Of a DNA stretch of 64,000 bases, positions 33,360-44,213 are shown one piece after another. Origin of the DNA: Siphonodentalium dalli (lineage: Eukaryota > Mollusca > Scaphopoda > Gadilida > Siphonodentaliidae); NCBI GenBank assembly GCA_032622095.1, contig CP136061.1, positions 129,964,754-130,028,753 on the forward strand, written 5' to 3'. Numbering within the stretch: the first letter of the stretch is position 1; every line of letters begins with the position of its first letter. The notes under the pieces are model-generated. The model worked only from the letters and a program-made list of their open reading frames with translations. It had not been told where the DNA came from and did no database searches. The position numbers were made by a program, and so were the translations under genes.

Positions 33360-33716
33360 CCCTTTACCCAACAGAACGCCCAGAAACGCCCTAACAGCCT
33401 AAATTATCTTCGGTCTGTCTCAATAAAACCATGGAAATATGGGTATCATTGGAACCGGCTCATTGAGCACATTGTGATAGTTACAGTTATGCCCTGTGCC
33501 AATGCATTCTCTTATATATGCGAGTCGACCATAGGTCGCCTCGCATATATAAGAGAATGCATTGGCCTAACAAAAACTTTTTTTTAACACTTTTTACCAT
33601 TTTTTCTTTAATATGTGTTAAGCCAATGCATTCTCTTATATATGCGAGGCGACCTATGGTCGACTCGCATATATAAGAGAATGCATTGGCACAGGACCGT
33701 TCTGTTGGGTAAAGGG
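33360..33716. mobile_element. Paired-hairpin TTAA element D4
   Basis: Perfect TTAA at 33356-33359 and 33717-33720 with inverted tips 'ccctttacccaacagaacg' and 'cgttctgttgggtaaaggg'. Inside, the two D hairpins (33492-33567 and 33621-33696) are nearly identical to those of D3, each pairing 'gccaatgcattctcttatat' with its inverse around 'cgaccataggtcg'-type loops. 357 bp. Same hairpins as D1/D5, different terminal repeats. Confidence 0.92.
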
Positions 33717-33793
33717 TTAAGCTGCATATGTATACCTAATCAATGTTGTCATATTATTTGCTGTAATTTGTATTATTATTTTCTCCTGCCTAA

Positions 33794-34918
33794 TGGTGCG
33801 TCCATACACTGGCAAGTTTGCACGGCATTTTTTGTTTGCAGGCATTTTCTCATAGAAAACCCTATGGTACTAGAATATGAACGGACACATGCATATATAA
33901 ATAATATAACATGCATATTTACCATAGCTAACAACACGAAGAGTAAAACTTCGGAAGTTCCACTTGTAACGGTGCTACTATAGGTTACCCACAACTAATT
34001 ATTTTCCATAGGCGACAGTGTTAACTAAAAGTCCCGTCGGCCATGGGTTTGACCTAGTTGAACTTCAAGTGGTCAATTTTCCCTTAGAACGTCATCCTCT
34101 GCACCAGTATGTGACAACAAACGCGCCCTTTTCGGTATTTTTTTCAAACGATAATCTTGCATTTCCACAACTACCCCATTTACTGCAAAAAAATCAGCAG
34201 CATAAAAATACCCAGACCCCTTCCGTAACTTCTGGACGGCACCAGACTCTTCCTGGACATCTAAACATACACGATCGCCATATTTACGTAGGCTATGATT
34301 TTCTGTTCCCGATTAGGGATATTTCCCTCAATGATAATCAACCAATCAGCAGCCAGAATTTTTTTTTATGCTGACTCGAGTTTCCCTACACAAATTCAAG
34401 AAAAGTAACTCTATATAATTAGTTGTTTGTAACCTATAAACACATTGCATTAAAATACCTGTATGGTTGATTCTTGCGAGATAATTGCATGATATTTACA
34501 GGCAAATATCGATAGCATCGCTAATAGTGGAACTATACATTTTTTACTTCTCGTGTATAGTTAGCTATGGTAGAAATGCATTATATATGCATGTTTCCGT
34601 TTATAGTCTGACAACATAGTGATTTATATGAGAAAATGCCTGCAAAGTATGCCGTGAAATGTAAAATTTATGTAGTCCACATGTAACCGTGATACTGGCA
34701 TTTGCGAGATAATTTATTGCTATTTACAGCCAAATTTCGATAGCATCGCCACAAGTGGAACTTATACACATATTTGTTTTACTTCTCGCGTATATAGCTG
34801 TGGTACAGATGCATTTAATATGCATGTTTCCGTTTATATTCGGGCACCATATCGTTTTCTACGACGAAATGTCTGCCAAACATATAACGTAAACTTGTTA
34901 GTGCGTGAACGCGCACCC
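33794..34918. mobile_element. TTAA element family E, copy E1
   Basis: The left tip 'tggtgcgtccatacactggc' follows CTAA (33790-33793); the right tip, read inversely, is 'gggtgcgcgttcacgcacta' next to TTAA (34919-34922). The next blocks, 'gcaggcattttctcatagaa' and, inversely, 'ggcagacatttcgtcgtaga', also correspond. A subterminal ~230-bp unit is tandemly doubled at 34450-34640 and 34690-34870 (gcgagataatt, ggaactatacattttttac, atgcatgtttccgtttatat). The 118-codon frame at 34018-34374 lies in the unique centre and has no recognised domain. Confidence 0.72.
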
Positions 34919-35420
34919 TTAAGTTACCTTGATGGAAAAGTTCACAAAAAAGTTACAAAACTTACATCAATCCACGGGAGGTATACAGGACGATCCGGCT
35001 TTCAAAAAATTCTTCTCCAGAGAGATATCTGTCCAAATATATATTCCAATGCATGGCCATGTAAAATTACCCATCGTGGACACAACCCATCCGCTCGGGA
35101 TAAAACTTGTGTTTTACGACACATCATGTGTGTATCGTTCCAGTCCAGTATACTCCCCCACTCTTTGAAGTTCTCCCTAAGCGGCCGCGGTGCATCTGCG
35201 TAAGTGAACAGCTGTGGGCCTATACATCGGTCTGATACCATGCATGTCGAATGTACGATCCGAGGTATCGATCGGGAATGAGATCACATGACTAACATAA
35301 GTGTATTGTCATTTATAAAACAAGGCGCCACGTCGACAGCTATAAACTCTCGTCGAATAGAGAGATGATGAATATATGCAGAATTAAGTTGATATCAAGT
35401 GCCACGTTAACCCATATTAA

Positions 35421-35785
35421 GGGTACGTTCATACACTGGCAAGTTTGCAAGGTATGTTTTGCACAGAAAACCCATATGATACCAGAATCTTTACCCAAAC
35501 TAACGACATGCATGAGAAATAACATTTCTGTAACTCCACATGTGACGGTGCTACTGATATTTGCCTTGAGTTACATGTATGGTTGATTCTTTGGAGATAA
35601 TTGCGTGCTATTTACAGGCGAATTTTGATAGTATCGCTACTTGTGGAACTACATAGGTTTTACTTCTCATGTTGTAAGCTGTGGTACATATTATAATAAT
35701 TGTAGCATTCGTTATCTGGCACATTGCATATAGCTTTATATACCGAAATGACTGCAACAGAATGCATGTTAAATGGGCTACGTCC
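35421..35785. mobile_element. TTAA element family E, truncated copy E2
   Basis: TTAA (35417-35420) then 'gggtacgttcatacactggc', 'aagtttgcaaggtatgtttt'. Later 'ggttgattctttggagataa' and 'gctatttacaggcgaatttt' repeat the E1 subterminal unit. Its right end runs into a further family tip, 'gggctacgtccacacagctg' (35777). Confidence 0.65.
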
Positions 35786-36548
35786 ACACAGCTGGCAAAA
35801 TTTCCTGACAATTTTTCATGAAAAAATTCTTCATATATAGATGGCTATTTATTGCACACTATTGAATGATACATTTTGAAATTACGGAATATGTGTCATC
35901 GATTGCTGTATCACCTATTGTAGCGACATAATGCCACGAGTCATTGCATGATTGCATACACGGGTGAAATTGCGGGATCCTAGCTGTGTAACATATTCCC
36001 AACTTTTAGGGAAAATCCAATTGCAAAGCCATGCGTGTGTTCAAATTTTTAACTTTTTAAAAAATAAATAAAAATGTAACCAAATAAATTACCTAGATGC
36101 CCCGATATCCAACTTTCGAAATGTATTATCAGCACCAATGTAAAATATATGAAAACAATGTGCAAGCGAGAAAGAGAGACATGCTACGACTATACACACA
36201 TATAGCAGATAAAATACAGTTAGATCGGTGTAAAACAACGATCGAGGTATGTAGTCATGCAGGCAGACAAACAGACGAACAGACAGATGACAGTCCAACT
36301 GTTTTATTCTCTCACCCACATAACATTAAAGATGCACGGTCCAATTTGACATTAAATTAGTAAAAACCCCAAGCCAATGTCCAGGCAAAGACAATGGGAA
36401 AATACTTGCAACCACCATCATGCGTAAGGCATGCCCGGATATCGCGAAACTTCTCAAAAGTATATCCACCAGTGTTACGCTGAAACCGAATATACAAAAA
36501 TATATCGCTTTTGAGAAACGAAATCATGGATGTCTTTGTCAGAGACGA
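35786..36548. other. No recognisable feature
   Basis: Starts with a partial E-like end, then AT-rich DNA; the 60-120-codon frames on both strands overlap each other and show no domain. Confidence 0.4.
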
Positions 36549-36556
36549 TCGCTGGA

Positions 36557-37404
36557 CAGGGACGTGGCTAGAGGGTCTCCATTGGGGGCGGGGGTTCCAC
36601 CTTGGGAAATTCCAAATGCATCCCCTTGAATCAGAATCAGACCAAACACAAGTTTTTGATAATTCCATTTGCACCCCCCCCCCCCCTTGTATCTCAGTGC
36701 TCATCGGCCACGGGCAAGAAACCATGGTTCTTCGGCCCGGTTTGAGAAAATAACCTCATCGCCCCCTCAGGTTGGAAAATTCACCAAATGATGAACATTT
36801 CAGTCCACAAGTTTATAGTAAAATATTGTTTTGTTAAACTAATTAGCAGTTTTGTATTGGCCACGGAGGAGGGACAATGACACACCGGGCCGACCATGGT
36901 TCGCCCGGTGTGCGAAATCGCTTAATCCTAACATCTATAGACTAGTATCAAGCCTTCCTAGAGTTGGAAATTTCAAACCTGACACCCCCCACTTAGGTTG
37001 GACAATTTCCAACTGATAACAATTCCAATGACAATGTTGACCAAATGTATGACAATATTGTTTTCTTAAATTAACTAGCAGTTTTTGACTGGCCACGGGG
37101 GAGGGACCAAGCTTTCCGTGTGTTGGAAATTTCCAACCTGTCACCCCCCCTAAGGTTGGAAAATTTCCAACTGATGACCATTTCAGTCCAAAATTTTGAC
37201 AAAAAATAGGAAAATATGCAAATATTGGTCCAAAAACAATTCCCTCAATAAATTGTTTGAAAATCAAACTACAAGAACTACAAGGTTAATGGTGTGAAAT
37301 TTCCAACTAATGATTTGGCAGGTATGAAATTTCCAACTGTTGAACATTTTGACCAAAGTTGGGGGGGGGGGGGGGGGGGGTGAGACACCGTCGCCACGTT
37401 TCTG
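36557..37404. mobile_element. hAT-like family A reference copy A7 (perfect 8-bp TSD TCGCTGGA)
   Basis: Left tip 'cagggacgtggctagagggt', right tip 'gtcgccacgtttctg', with tcgctgga at 36549-36556 and 37405-37412. At 848 bp it carries the family's 'gttggaaatttccaacctg' and 'aaaatttccaactgatgacc' blocks in tandem-like reiteration (three times), a poly-C run (about 36676) and a G20 run (37361-37380). CAGGG tips and an 8-bp duplication are diagnostic of hAT. No transposase; the overlapping frames come from the repeat. Confidence 0.93.
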
Positions 37405-37412
37405 TCGCTGGA

Positions 37413-37940
37413 ATATGTTCTCGTCTGACTAAAATTCAGAACGTATTAATAATTTCTCTTTTGAACGTCGTTACACCTCGATGATGTCATATATTGTTTG
37501 TTCAATTTGGCCTAAGTTTCTGAAAGATGGCCAAAACTATCAGAAATGGTAAAACATTTGGCCAACATATTTTTTTTCAGACAGCGTGAATCATGCATAT
37601 TCTTATTGTTGTATTATCTAATTGTTGTATTATTCATGGATAAATACTGTTAAAATTAAAGCAACACCTGACCATAAAAACCTCACACAAACCATGTTTA
37701 GGCAGACGTAGGGGCCTAAGTGTAACCTGTAATGTGTGTTGCCATTTCCAACGGAGGTCTCGTGACTCACGACTCGCGACTCACGAGACTATATCGCCCA
37801 CACGTATGCGATCAAACCGTTTAGAAGTTTGGTACGAAACTTGTACTGAATTGTATCCATGCAATCTTCTATAATCACCGAATGAGCCAACGCTGAGCAG
37901 GCAGATATTTGACTGTGGGAGGAGATCTTTATTTGATTGA
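37413..37940. other. No recognisable feature
   Basis: Unique sequence; 'cgtgactcacgactcgcgac' at 37750 is a short internally repetitive word only. Confidence 0.4.
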
Positions 37941-37945
37941 AGCAT

Positions 37946-38145
37946 CGCTGGTCGCATGGTATCCGACTGTTCTCGCCACATGGCAATATATTATTTACAA
38001 ATTTCGCTAGATGTTGTCCGATATCTAAAACATGTTGGTTCGGCGCCGTAAAATCACCTGACTGTTCTCGTCATGTGCATCTCCATAGCAATACCATAGT
38101 AACAAACGTTACATGTTACACGTACGTGTGGCTGAACCTGGCTAT
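37946..38145 (+). repeat. Interspersed repeat H, copy 2
   Basis: 'ttggttcggcgccgtaaaat', 'cacctgactgttctcgtcat', 'atagcaataccatagtaaca' match 10313-10440. The 'gactgttctcg' block also occurs 90 bp upstream, so the copy is partly duplicated. Confidence 0.65.
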
Positions 38146-38593
38146 TAATGCATGCGTAGTAGTATCTAACAATTTTCTGGCATAGAAACCCTACCAAATG
38201 TCGTTTTATGGTCATCACGATTTGCATGGAAGGAGCATACATACAGGTGTTTAGCTTCCATGCAAGAATCGATTGAAAAACCATCGGTAATTATAAATTG
38301 AGCTATTTACGTTTCTGCGCCCAGCGGACAATTTCAAAAGACATCTTCGTATGATTACTGGAACGAAACGTGGACCTTTGTAGTACACAAAGGGTTAAAT
38401 ACTAATTACTGCCTTACTGGGATTATAACATTTCAGACTTGGTCTATATAGCTTAATGACCATTCTTATCTCCCTCTCCGCTCTGGACCGTACCCACATC
38501 TGTGCAACACCGAGCATATTTGAACGGGCGCGTTTTAATATTTAAACAGTTGCGTGCGATCCATTGAATTAGTACAGTAAAACTGCACGCGTG

Positions 38594-38672
38594 TGAAAAA
38601 GTAATTTAGCCAACATCTAATGCCATGTTATTTCTCTGTGTTCCCATGGTTACCTGGTAATAAAAGGTCAAA
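38594..38672 (-). repeat. Repeat G, inverse single copy
   Basis: The reverse complement ('ccttttattaccaggtaacc', 'atgggaacacagagaaataa', 'catggcattagatgttggct') matches the tandem G units at 40424-40690. G copies therefore flank element F in opposite orientation. Confidence 0.8.
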
Positions 38673-38924
38673 AATGTTTCTAAATAATTCACGAGTGACA
38701 AGAATGTGCCCGTTTGAGATAGCGTTTGAATCTTTTTCTGTCGGTTTTTTTTTTCTCAATCGAGATTATAGTTAATAAGATAATTATAGATCTTCAATAT
38801 CGCTGCATGCATGGGCGTGGAGCTCAGACCTGTTTCAAACCAAACGATAATAGAACATTGCCGTTGAATGTACATGACAATACACGACCAGGACGTATAA
38901 TAGAGGTATTAAAGATATACTCAT

Positions 38925-38990
38925 GCCACGTTCACACTGCAGCTGGCAACATTGACTGGCAAGTCTTCACAGGGTGATGTTGATACACTT
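38925..38990. mobile_element. Family E-like end fragment
   Basis: 'ccacgttcacactgcagctg' and 'gactggcaagtcttcacagg' resemble E left ends (cgttcatacactggcaagtt). A short relic. Confidence 0.4.
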
Positions 38991-39159
38991 CAGAATTACA
39001 GCATAATTAAGTGTCTTCCGTCGTTTTGTCGGTTACATTAGAGCTATGAAATGCCACGAGTTATTGTATGATTGATTCTTGTGAGTATTTGAAAGTTAAT
39101 TTATGGTCAGTTGTTCAAGAACTTAAAATGATGTGAAACACTCAGATGGGGCGCACAGC

Positions 39160-40194
39160 CGGTGTGACTAATTACCGCCCGGGACCACCCGAGACCACCC
39201 GGGACCGCCCGGGCAGCCCCACGGGCCCGTATATACACCATATATCGACGTTATAAGGTAGTGACATACCCCATGAGGTCAACCTAGACAATTTTACTTG
39301 CTCGCTCGATCGTCTCCGGTCGGTGTTATTAACCCAGCTAATGCCGATATTGGCTAAGAGAGCCCAGGGGAGTCCGGGTGTATTCGTGTGTTTTCGGACA
39401 GTATATTTTGGTGCAATACCACCTGAGTGTGACTTCCAAATATTGACTCGCTGATCGTCCACGAGCCATGTTATTAACCCCTCAAAATCCGGTAAAATAC
39501 ATTTCCACCAATAATTTTATCAATTTCATGTGTAAAATCTCACCATTCCCATGACCCTACAAAATTTCGAAGTGAAGTGGGTTGTAGGGGAGGGGTTCCG
39601 CCCCTTCTAAATTCTCCCGGGTTCACTCCCAAATCCCCAATAAATAATACTATCTTCATAACCTTTCCATGCACTTGAAAAACAAACACATGGCATTGAA
39701 TTGAATATCCCCATATTCCTATTGAAAAAGCCTACTTTAGAGTACAGTTCCCGTGTACACAAGATTCACACACTCTTTCGGAAAGCCTGTGTACAAGATG
39801 TGTTGCAGGACAACCAACTCCGTGACCTGCAGCGCAGATTGATCACGAGAAAGGCTGAGACGCCCATACAAACAAGCATCAGAACGGTCTCTCGTGGACG
39901 CGTCAGCGAGTCAATATGTGGAAGTCACACTCAGACCTGTGGTACTGCACTACCGCGCATCGCCAAAATATACGGTACCAAAACACACGAAGACACCCGG
40001 GCTAGCTCCCCTGTGCTCTCTTAGCCAATATATATAGGCATTTGCGGGGTTAATAACACCGACCGGAGACGAGCGAGCAAGTAAACATTTCTATGTTGCC
40101 TTCAGGTGCTATATATGTCGAGATATAGTGTCCACGGGCCCATGGGGGCGCCCGGGCGGTTCCGATCGGTCTCGGGCGGTAATTAGTCACACCA
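39160..40194. mobile_element. Long-TIR element F (8-bp TSD-like CGCACAgC/CGCACAtC)
   Basis: The tips '(c/t)ggtgtgactaattaccg' are inverted and pairing continues for about 310 bp on each side with roughly 75-80% identity: 'cttgctcgctcg', 'ccggtcggtgttattaac', 'tgagtgtgacttcca' and 'atattgactcgctga' occur in both arms. Flanks cgcacagc (39152-39159) and cgcacatc (40195-40202) differ at one base. The ~400-bp centre holds a 107-codon frame (39701-40024) that runs into the right arm and has no recognised domain. Long arms with an 8-9 bp duplication suggest a Mutator-like foldback. Confidence 0.8.
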
Positions 40195-40423
40195 CGCACA
40201 TCAGGTAGTTTAATTAATTTTGTATCAAATTGCCAGTACACAACGTCATTTTTTTCGTATGGTTATACAAATGAATTACAGTGACTCTCGTTAGCGAAAT
40301 CATTCTCGTTTGTTTGTTCGGGGCGAATGACGGACTGTTTGTTTAATTTTTTTGCGTAGATCAGATGTCGTGTTCTACAAAAAGTTACAATCATTGTTGT
40401 TGAATTTTGAAAAAATAATGCAT
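40195..40423. other. No recognisable feature
   Basis: Short AT-rich spacer between element F and the G tandem repeat. Confidence 0.4.
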
Positions 40424-40690
40424 GTTGGCTAAATTACTTTTTGACTGAATTGACTGAAACTTTGCCCTCGTATGACCTTTTATTACCAGGTAACCATGGG
40501 AACACAGCGAAATAACATGGCATTATATGTTCGCTAAATTACTTTTTGACTGAATTGACTGAAAATTTGCCCTCGTATGACCTTTTAGTACCAGGTAACC
40601 ATGGGAACTCAGCGAAATAACATGGCATTATAGACGTTGGCTAATTTACATTTTGACTGAATTGCCGGACTCAAACTTTGCCCTCGTATG
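40424..40690 (+). repeat. Repeat G, ~106-bp tandem array (2.5 copies)
   Basis: Units start at 40424, 40529 and 40636, each 'gtt(g/c)gctaaattacttttt', 'gactgaattgactga', 'tttgccctcgtatgaccttt', 'accaggtaaccatgggaac', 'aaataacatggcattata'. The third unit is truncated. A single inverse unit lies on the other side of element F. Confidence 0.9.
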
Positions 40691-41313
40691 AACGTACCTG
40701 AGTCCCATAATTACGGTATAATTATACCTGAGCTACAGTTTGGTGTCCGTCGCGGTGAAACTCGGGAGACTATTTGGTGATTTGATTGAGACTGATAAAT
40801 ATATAAAAAGTAACAACAATGTAAACACAGAAACTCTTTTCCAAAGTGCATTGTGTTGTAAACAAGATGACAAAGCAATACACCCCCCAATCGTCACTCA
40901 GTCTATTTATTTATTTATTTATCTGCGTTATTTTTTCAGCGTTATAAAGTTCTCATGTTTTAGCGGTGGAACATGATCTCACGAGCGAATCCAGAGTATA
41001 CTCTATATAGTGATTCATGGCATGATCTACAGTGACGATGTGAATGCACCCCGGTACATTTACTCATCTTGCTTGCGTGCACTAGTTTCATGACAGTTCG
41101 TTAATTTGCTGATTCGGGGTTAATTGCAGTATATTCTCATCATCCAGCCCGAGTAGACGTGAATTATGCATGCACGTGCCGCGAAGTTAAATTGAATAAA
41201 TTGATTGAGATCAAACTCGTAAGGGAATTCTCCCTTAAGCATACCGTGACATTGAATTAACATCTGAGATAAAGGAAGACATTTCACACACACACATGCA
41301 CACACTCTCTGGA

Positions 41314-41370
<57 letters not shown>

Positions 41371-41649
41371 TACGTGCAGGTATGACAATTAAATAGGACT
41401 TTGAGCAGACGTCACAGTATATCAAGCGACAACAGATATTGCTCGATTTTTGTGTCGTTTCAAATATCAAAATAGGTATATAAATGCACGAACTAGTTAT
41501 ATACGCAATATAACATATATACCGACACGATAAGAGAGTATAGCCTATCGTATATTGGAGACAATGTCAGGTTCTTCCTTGTGTGGTAAAAATAAATGAA
41601 GTTTGTCTCGTTCCATTGTGTAACATGGGAAGCAGTTAAAGCCGTGTGG
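40691..41649. other. No gene; contains a (TC)n tract
   Basis: AT-rich except for the (TC)n run at 41318-41367. The Arg/Glu-alternating minus-strand frame across the run is an artefact of it. Confidence 0.5.
41318..41367. repeat. (TC)n microsatellite, about 25 units
   Basis: Uninterrupted dinucleotide run preceded by a short CA-rich tract (41287-41304). Confidence 0.97.
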
Positions 41650-41960
41650 CTGTTTGTGGTCTTAACCCTGTTCTATACTAAATGGATTCTCCCAATCAGA
41701 TGCAAAAGTCTACATTGGATTGTTCTATTACTCATCGGGGGGGGGGGGGGGGTGTTCACATAATAAGAGCAGACGCCAGAAAGAAGAAAAAAACAGATAA
41801 TATAAAAGCAGAATGATTCATATTCATAGGTGGGAAATGTTCAGATAATAAGTTCAACAAACGACCTATTTGTTGAACTTATTATCTTATAATGTTTCAT
41901 AAGGGATAACTACTCGCCAATGAGTATTTAGTAAAGAAAGGGTTAGAATATATTTAGTAA
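41650..41960 (+). repeat. Interspersed repeat P, copy 2
   Basis: 'ttaaccctgttctatactaa', 'ctattactcatc', a G17 run, 'ataataagagcagacgccag', 'attcatattcataggtggga'. The end folds: 'ataataagttcaacaaa' pairs with 'tttgttgaacttattat'. Confidence 0.72.
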
Positions 41961-42083
41961 TACTTCCTTTTGTAATATTCCTATAAAACACGTCGATAAA
42001 TTATGGAACATGCATTTATACGGAACGTATATGCCACCGAAAGTCTTTTTCGAGTAATGATATCTGTCGCATTCGAATGTTAA

Positions 42084-42530
42084 AGATGCATAATCCGATT
42101 ATGCGCCCCTCAATTACTATTTATTTGGTTTCGGGGTTAAAACATATTTGATTCGAGTCGAGGAACCCACCTATCAAAGCTCAGTGTTATTAGATATCGA
42201 TTTTTGAAATCTATTATTATTTACCATCCAGACTTATAGTGGCTCAGTAAAAAGTCGACGAGCCGACGGTCTCGGACCAAATTGCGGATGAAGATAGATA
42301 ACTCTAAAATCACGAGGCTTTGTGTTGATAATAAGGCCAAATTTCGTCGAACAACATGTTGATAAATAACACGTTTCGGGCAATTTTATACTATAGTTGA
42401 TAGTGGTTAGCATTATTTTGGGCAATTAATCGATTCTGATAACTGAAGCGGTATTTCTAAAAAAAAATTGTTGTTGTTGTTGTTGTTGTTGGAATCTGAT
42501 TATATGGGGAAACAACACAGAGGGCTCTTT
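42084..42530. mobile_element. TTAA MITE family C, copy C4
   Basis: TTAA at 42080-42083, tip 'agatgcataatccgattatg', then 'gggttaaaacatatttgatt', 'cgaggaacccacctatcaaa' in inverse order to C2. The far end is degraded: a (TTG)n run at 42468-42490 and 'cagagggctctttg' resemble the C1 left end. Non-coding. Confidence 0.78.
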
Positions 42531-42539
42531 GTTAGATAA

Positions 42540-42600
42540 TTCCTAATATGGTAAAAAATAAAGAGCGTTTATATCACTTATGTTTCTTATGTGTGGGAAA
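42540..42600 (+). repeat. Interspersed repeat I, copy 3
   Basis: 'taatatggtaaaaaataaag' followed by 'agcgtttatatcactt'; begins just after C4. Confidence 0.55.
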
Positions 42601-42865
42601 TTGAAAGAAGCTCTGAAAAGCTGATAAATTTCAATGATTTCACTAAGTCGTTCTGGCGCATGTAAATTCCGTATAATTATTTCATGTACATTGGCTGTCG
42701 ACTTATTCCAAGAATGTGACAAAATGAACATATTACTACGCCTAATATGAGGTTTGAAGATTATGATTCACTTTTGGTGGAGGACTAAGAGTTCCCTTGT
42801 CATACAAAGTTGTTTAGCATTCGATGTGTTGAACGTGCTCATTTGGTTTCGTTTGTATTTATTAA

Positions 42866-43208
42866 TCCTTTCATGGCTGGAGCTTCCTGAAATTTTGCGA
42901 AAACGCTGTACCAATGCATTCTCTTGTATATGCGAGTCGCCTATATATAGTGCGCCTCGCATTTATAAGATAATGCATTGGCCTAACACTATTTACCTTG
43001 ATCTTTTTTAGGAGAGTATAGTTGGGCGCGAAGCGCCCGGGATAGTCGAAAAGATCGAGTGATATTCTCCTTCACCCCACACCTTGATCTCATAAGCCAG
43101 TGCATTCTCTTATAGGTGAGGCTCCATGTGGGAGACTCGCATATATAAGAGAATGCACTGGCACATGGTTTTTAATGCTGAACCAGCGCAGCTCCCGTCA
43201 TGGAAAGG
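42866..43208. mobile_element. Paired-hairpin TTAA element D5
   Basis: TTAA at 42862-42865 and 43209-43212; tips 'tcctttcatggctggagctt' and 'gctcccgtcatggaaagg'. Hairpin 1 (42911-42985) and hairpin 2 (43095-43166, 'gccagtgcattctcttatag' against 'cgcatatataagagaatgca') face each other. Between them is 'gggcgcgaagcgccc', a small GC-rich palindrome. 343 bp. Confidence 0.88.
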
Positions 43209-43212
43209 TTAA

Positions 43213-43915
43213 TGAAGATGCTGCGTCCCAGTTTTCACCAAATTAGTAAATATTTCCTGAGCCAAAAATCTGTTATGATCACTTTTCAAAATATGAGAAT
43301 ATATTCATAATAACGCAGGTGTCACAAAGATTCAAACAGTCATAAATAAATAATTTAAAACGCTCTTTAATATTTACTATCATTTGACCACATGCACATA
43401 TACATGCTCATGTCAGACACACACTTAAATTTCCGCGAGCCTAACAAAAAGTGTCAAAACCTTGAAAATTTTGCCTCTTTGCATGAAACTGATGAGTTAG
43501 TGTTCAGGCGCTGTGCAAACTGAAGGAATGTAACATTCTACTAACATTGCCGAAAATTTGAAGCAAATCGACCGTACCACTCCATGGAAAACGTCGTCTG
43601 AACTACGCTAAATTGTAAATATTTACTACTCGATTCGGGACGCATCTATCGGTGATAATCTAACGAAAACCATATTGCCATCGACAGTTGCTGCATTTAA
43701 TTAATATATAAGTATGACGGTGTGTGTTGTCAATTTGGATATAATATTTGTAAAAATAGCTACTATAAACTGCTATAAACAAGATTATTCTCCGTTTCTA
43801 TTTGATCACCCTACCGGGGTGTTTCACATCACTTTAAAACATCTACTATTATTAGAGATAGAGGTTATCTTCGTGGCTAGTTTACAAAACGAATTATTGC
43901 GTCATGCATGTCGTG
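43213..43915. other. No recognisable feature
   Basis: Shares words with 56160-56340 (ccgaaaatttgaagcaaatc / ccgaaaatttcaaacaaatc; caagattattctccgtttct / caagattattctcaatttct), so it is part of a diverged repeat accompanying D elements. No coding signal. Confidence 0.45.
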
Positions 43916-43919
43916 TTAA

Positions 43920-44141
43920 CTCTCCATGACTGAAGCTTCCTGAAATTTAGCGAAAACCCTGTGTCAATGCATTCTCTTATATATGAGAGTCTCGCATATA
44001 TCAGACAATGTTTTGGCCTGAAAATATTTACATTTGACCTTGTAAGCCAGTGGAATCTCTTATAAATGCGAGGCTAGATCCATACGGGAGACTCGCATAT
44101 ATAAGAGAATGCACTGGCACAGGGTTATTTAGTGCTGTAAT
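43920..44141. mobile_element. Paired-hairpin TTAA element D6 (right end lost)
   Basis: TTAA at 43916-43919, tip 'ctctccatgactgaagcttc'. Hairpin 1 is shortened; hairpin 2 (44045-44120) is clear (ctcgcatatataagagaatg). The right tip is replaced near 44141 by an E-type end. Confidence 0.75.
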
Positions 44142-44213
44142 TTACCACGGGGTTTTCCATGAGAAAATGCCTGCAAAAATACCGTGAAAACTTGGCAGTG
44201 TATGAACGTACCC
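44142..44213. mobile_element. Family E right end (E3)
   Basis: 'atgagaaaatgcctgcaaaa', 'taccgtgaaaacttggcagt' and 'gtatgaacgtaccc' followed by TAAC are the inverse of the E1/E2 left tips. It is fused to D6. Confidence 0.6.

Noticed and set aside
34018-34374. 118-codon frame inside E1 as a transposase
   Set aside because: No DDE-type spacing or DNA-binding motif is visible, and it is too short for a transposase.
39701-40024. 107-codon frame inside F as a transposase
   Set aside because: It enters the inverted arm and carries no catalytic motif.
41120-41470. 116-codon minus-strand frame with an Arg/Glu run
   Set aside because: The run is the translation of the (TC)n microsatellite; the flanks have no domain.
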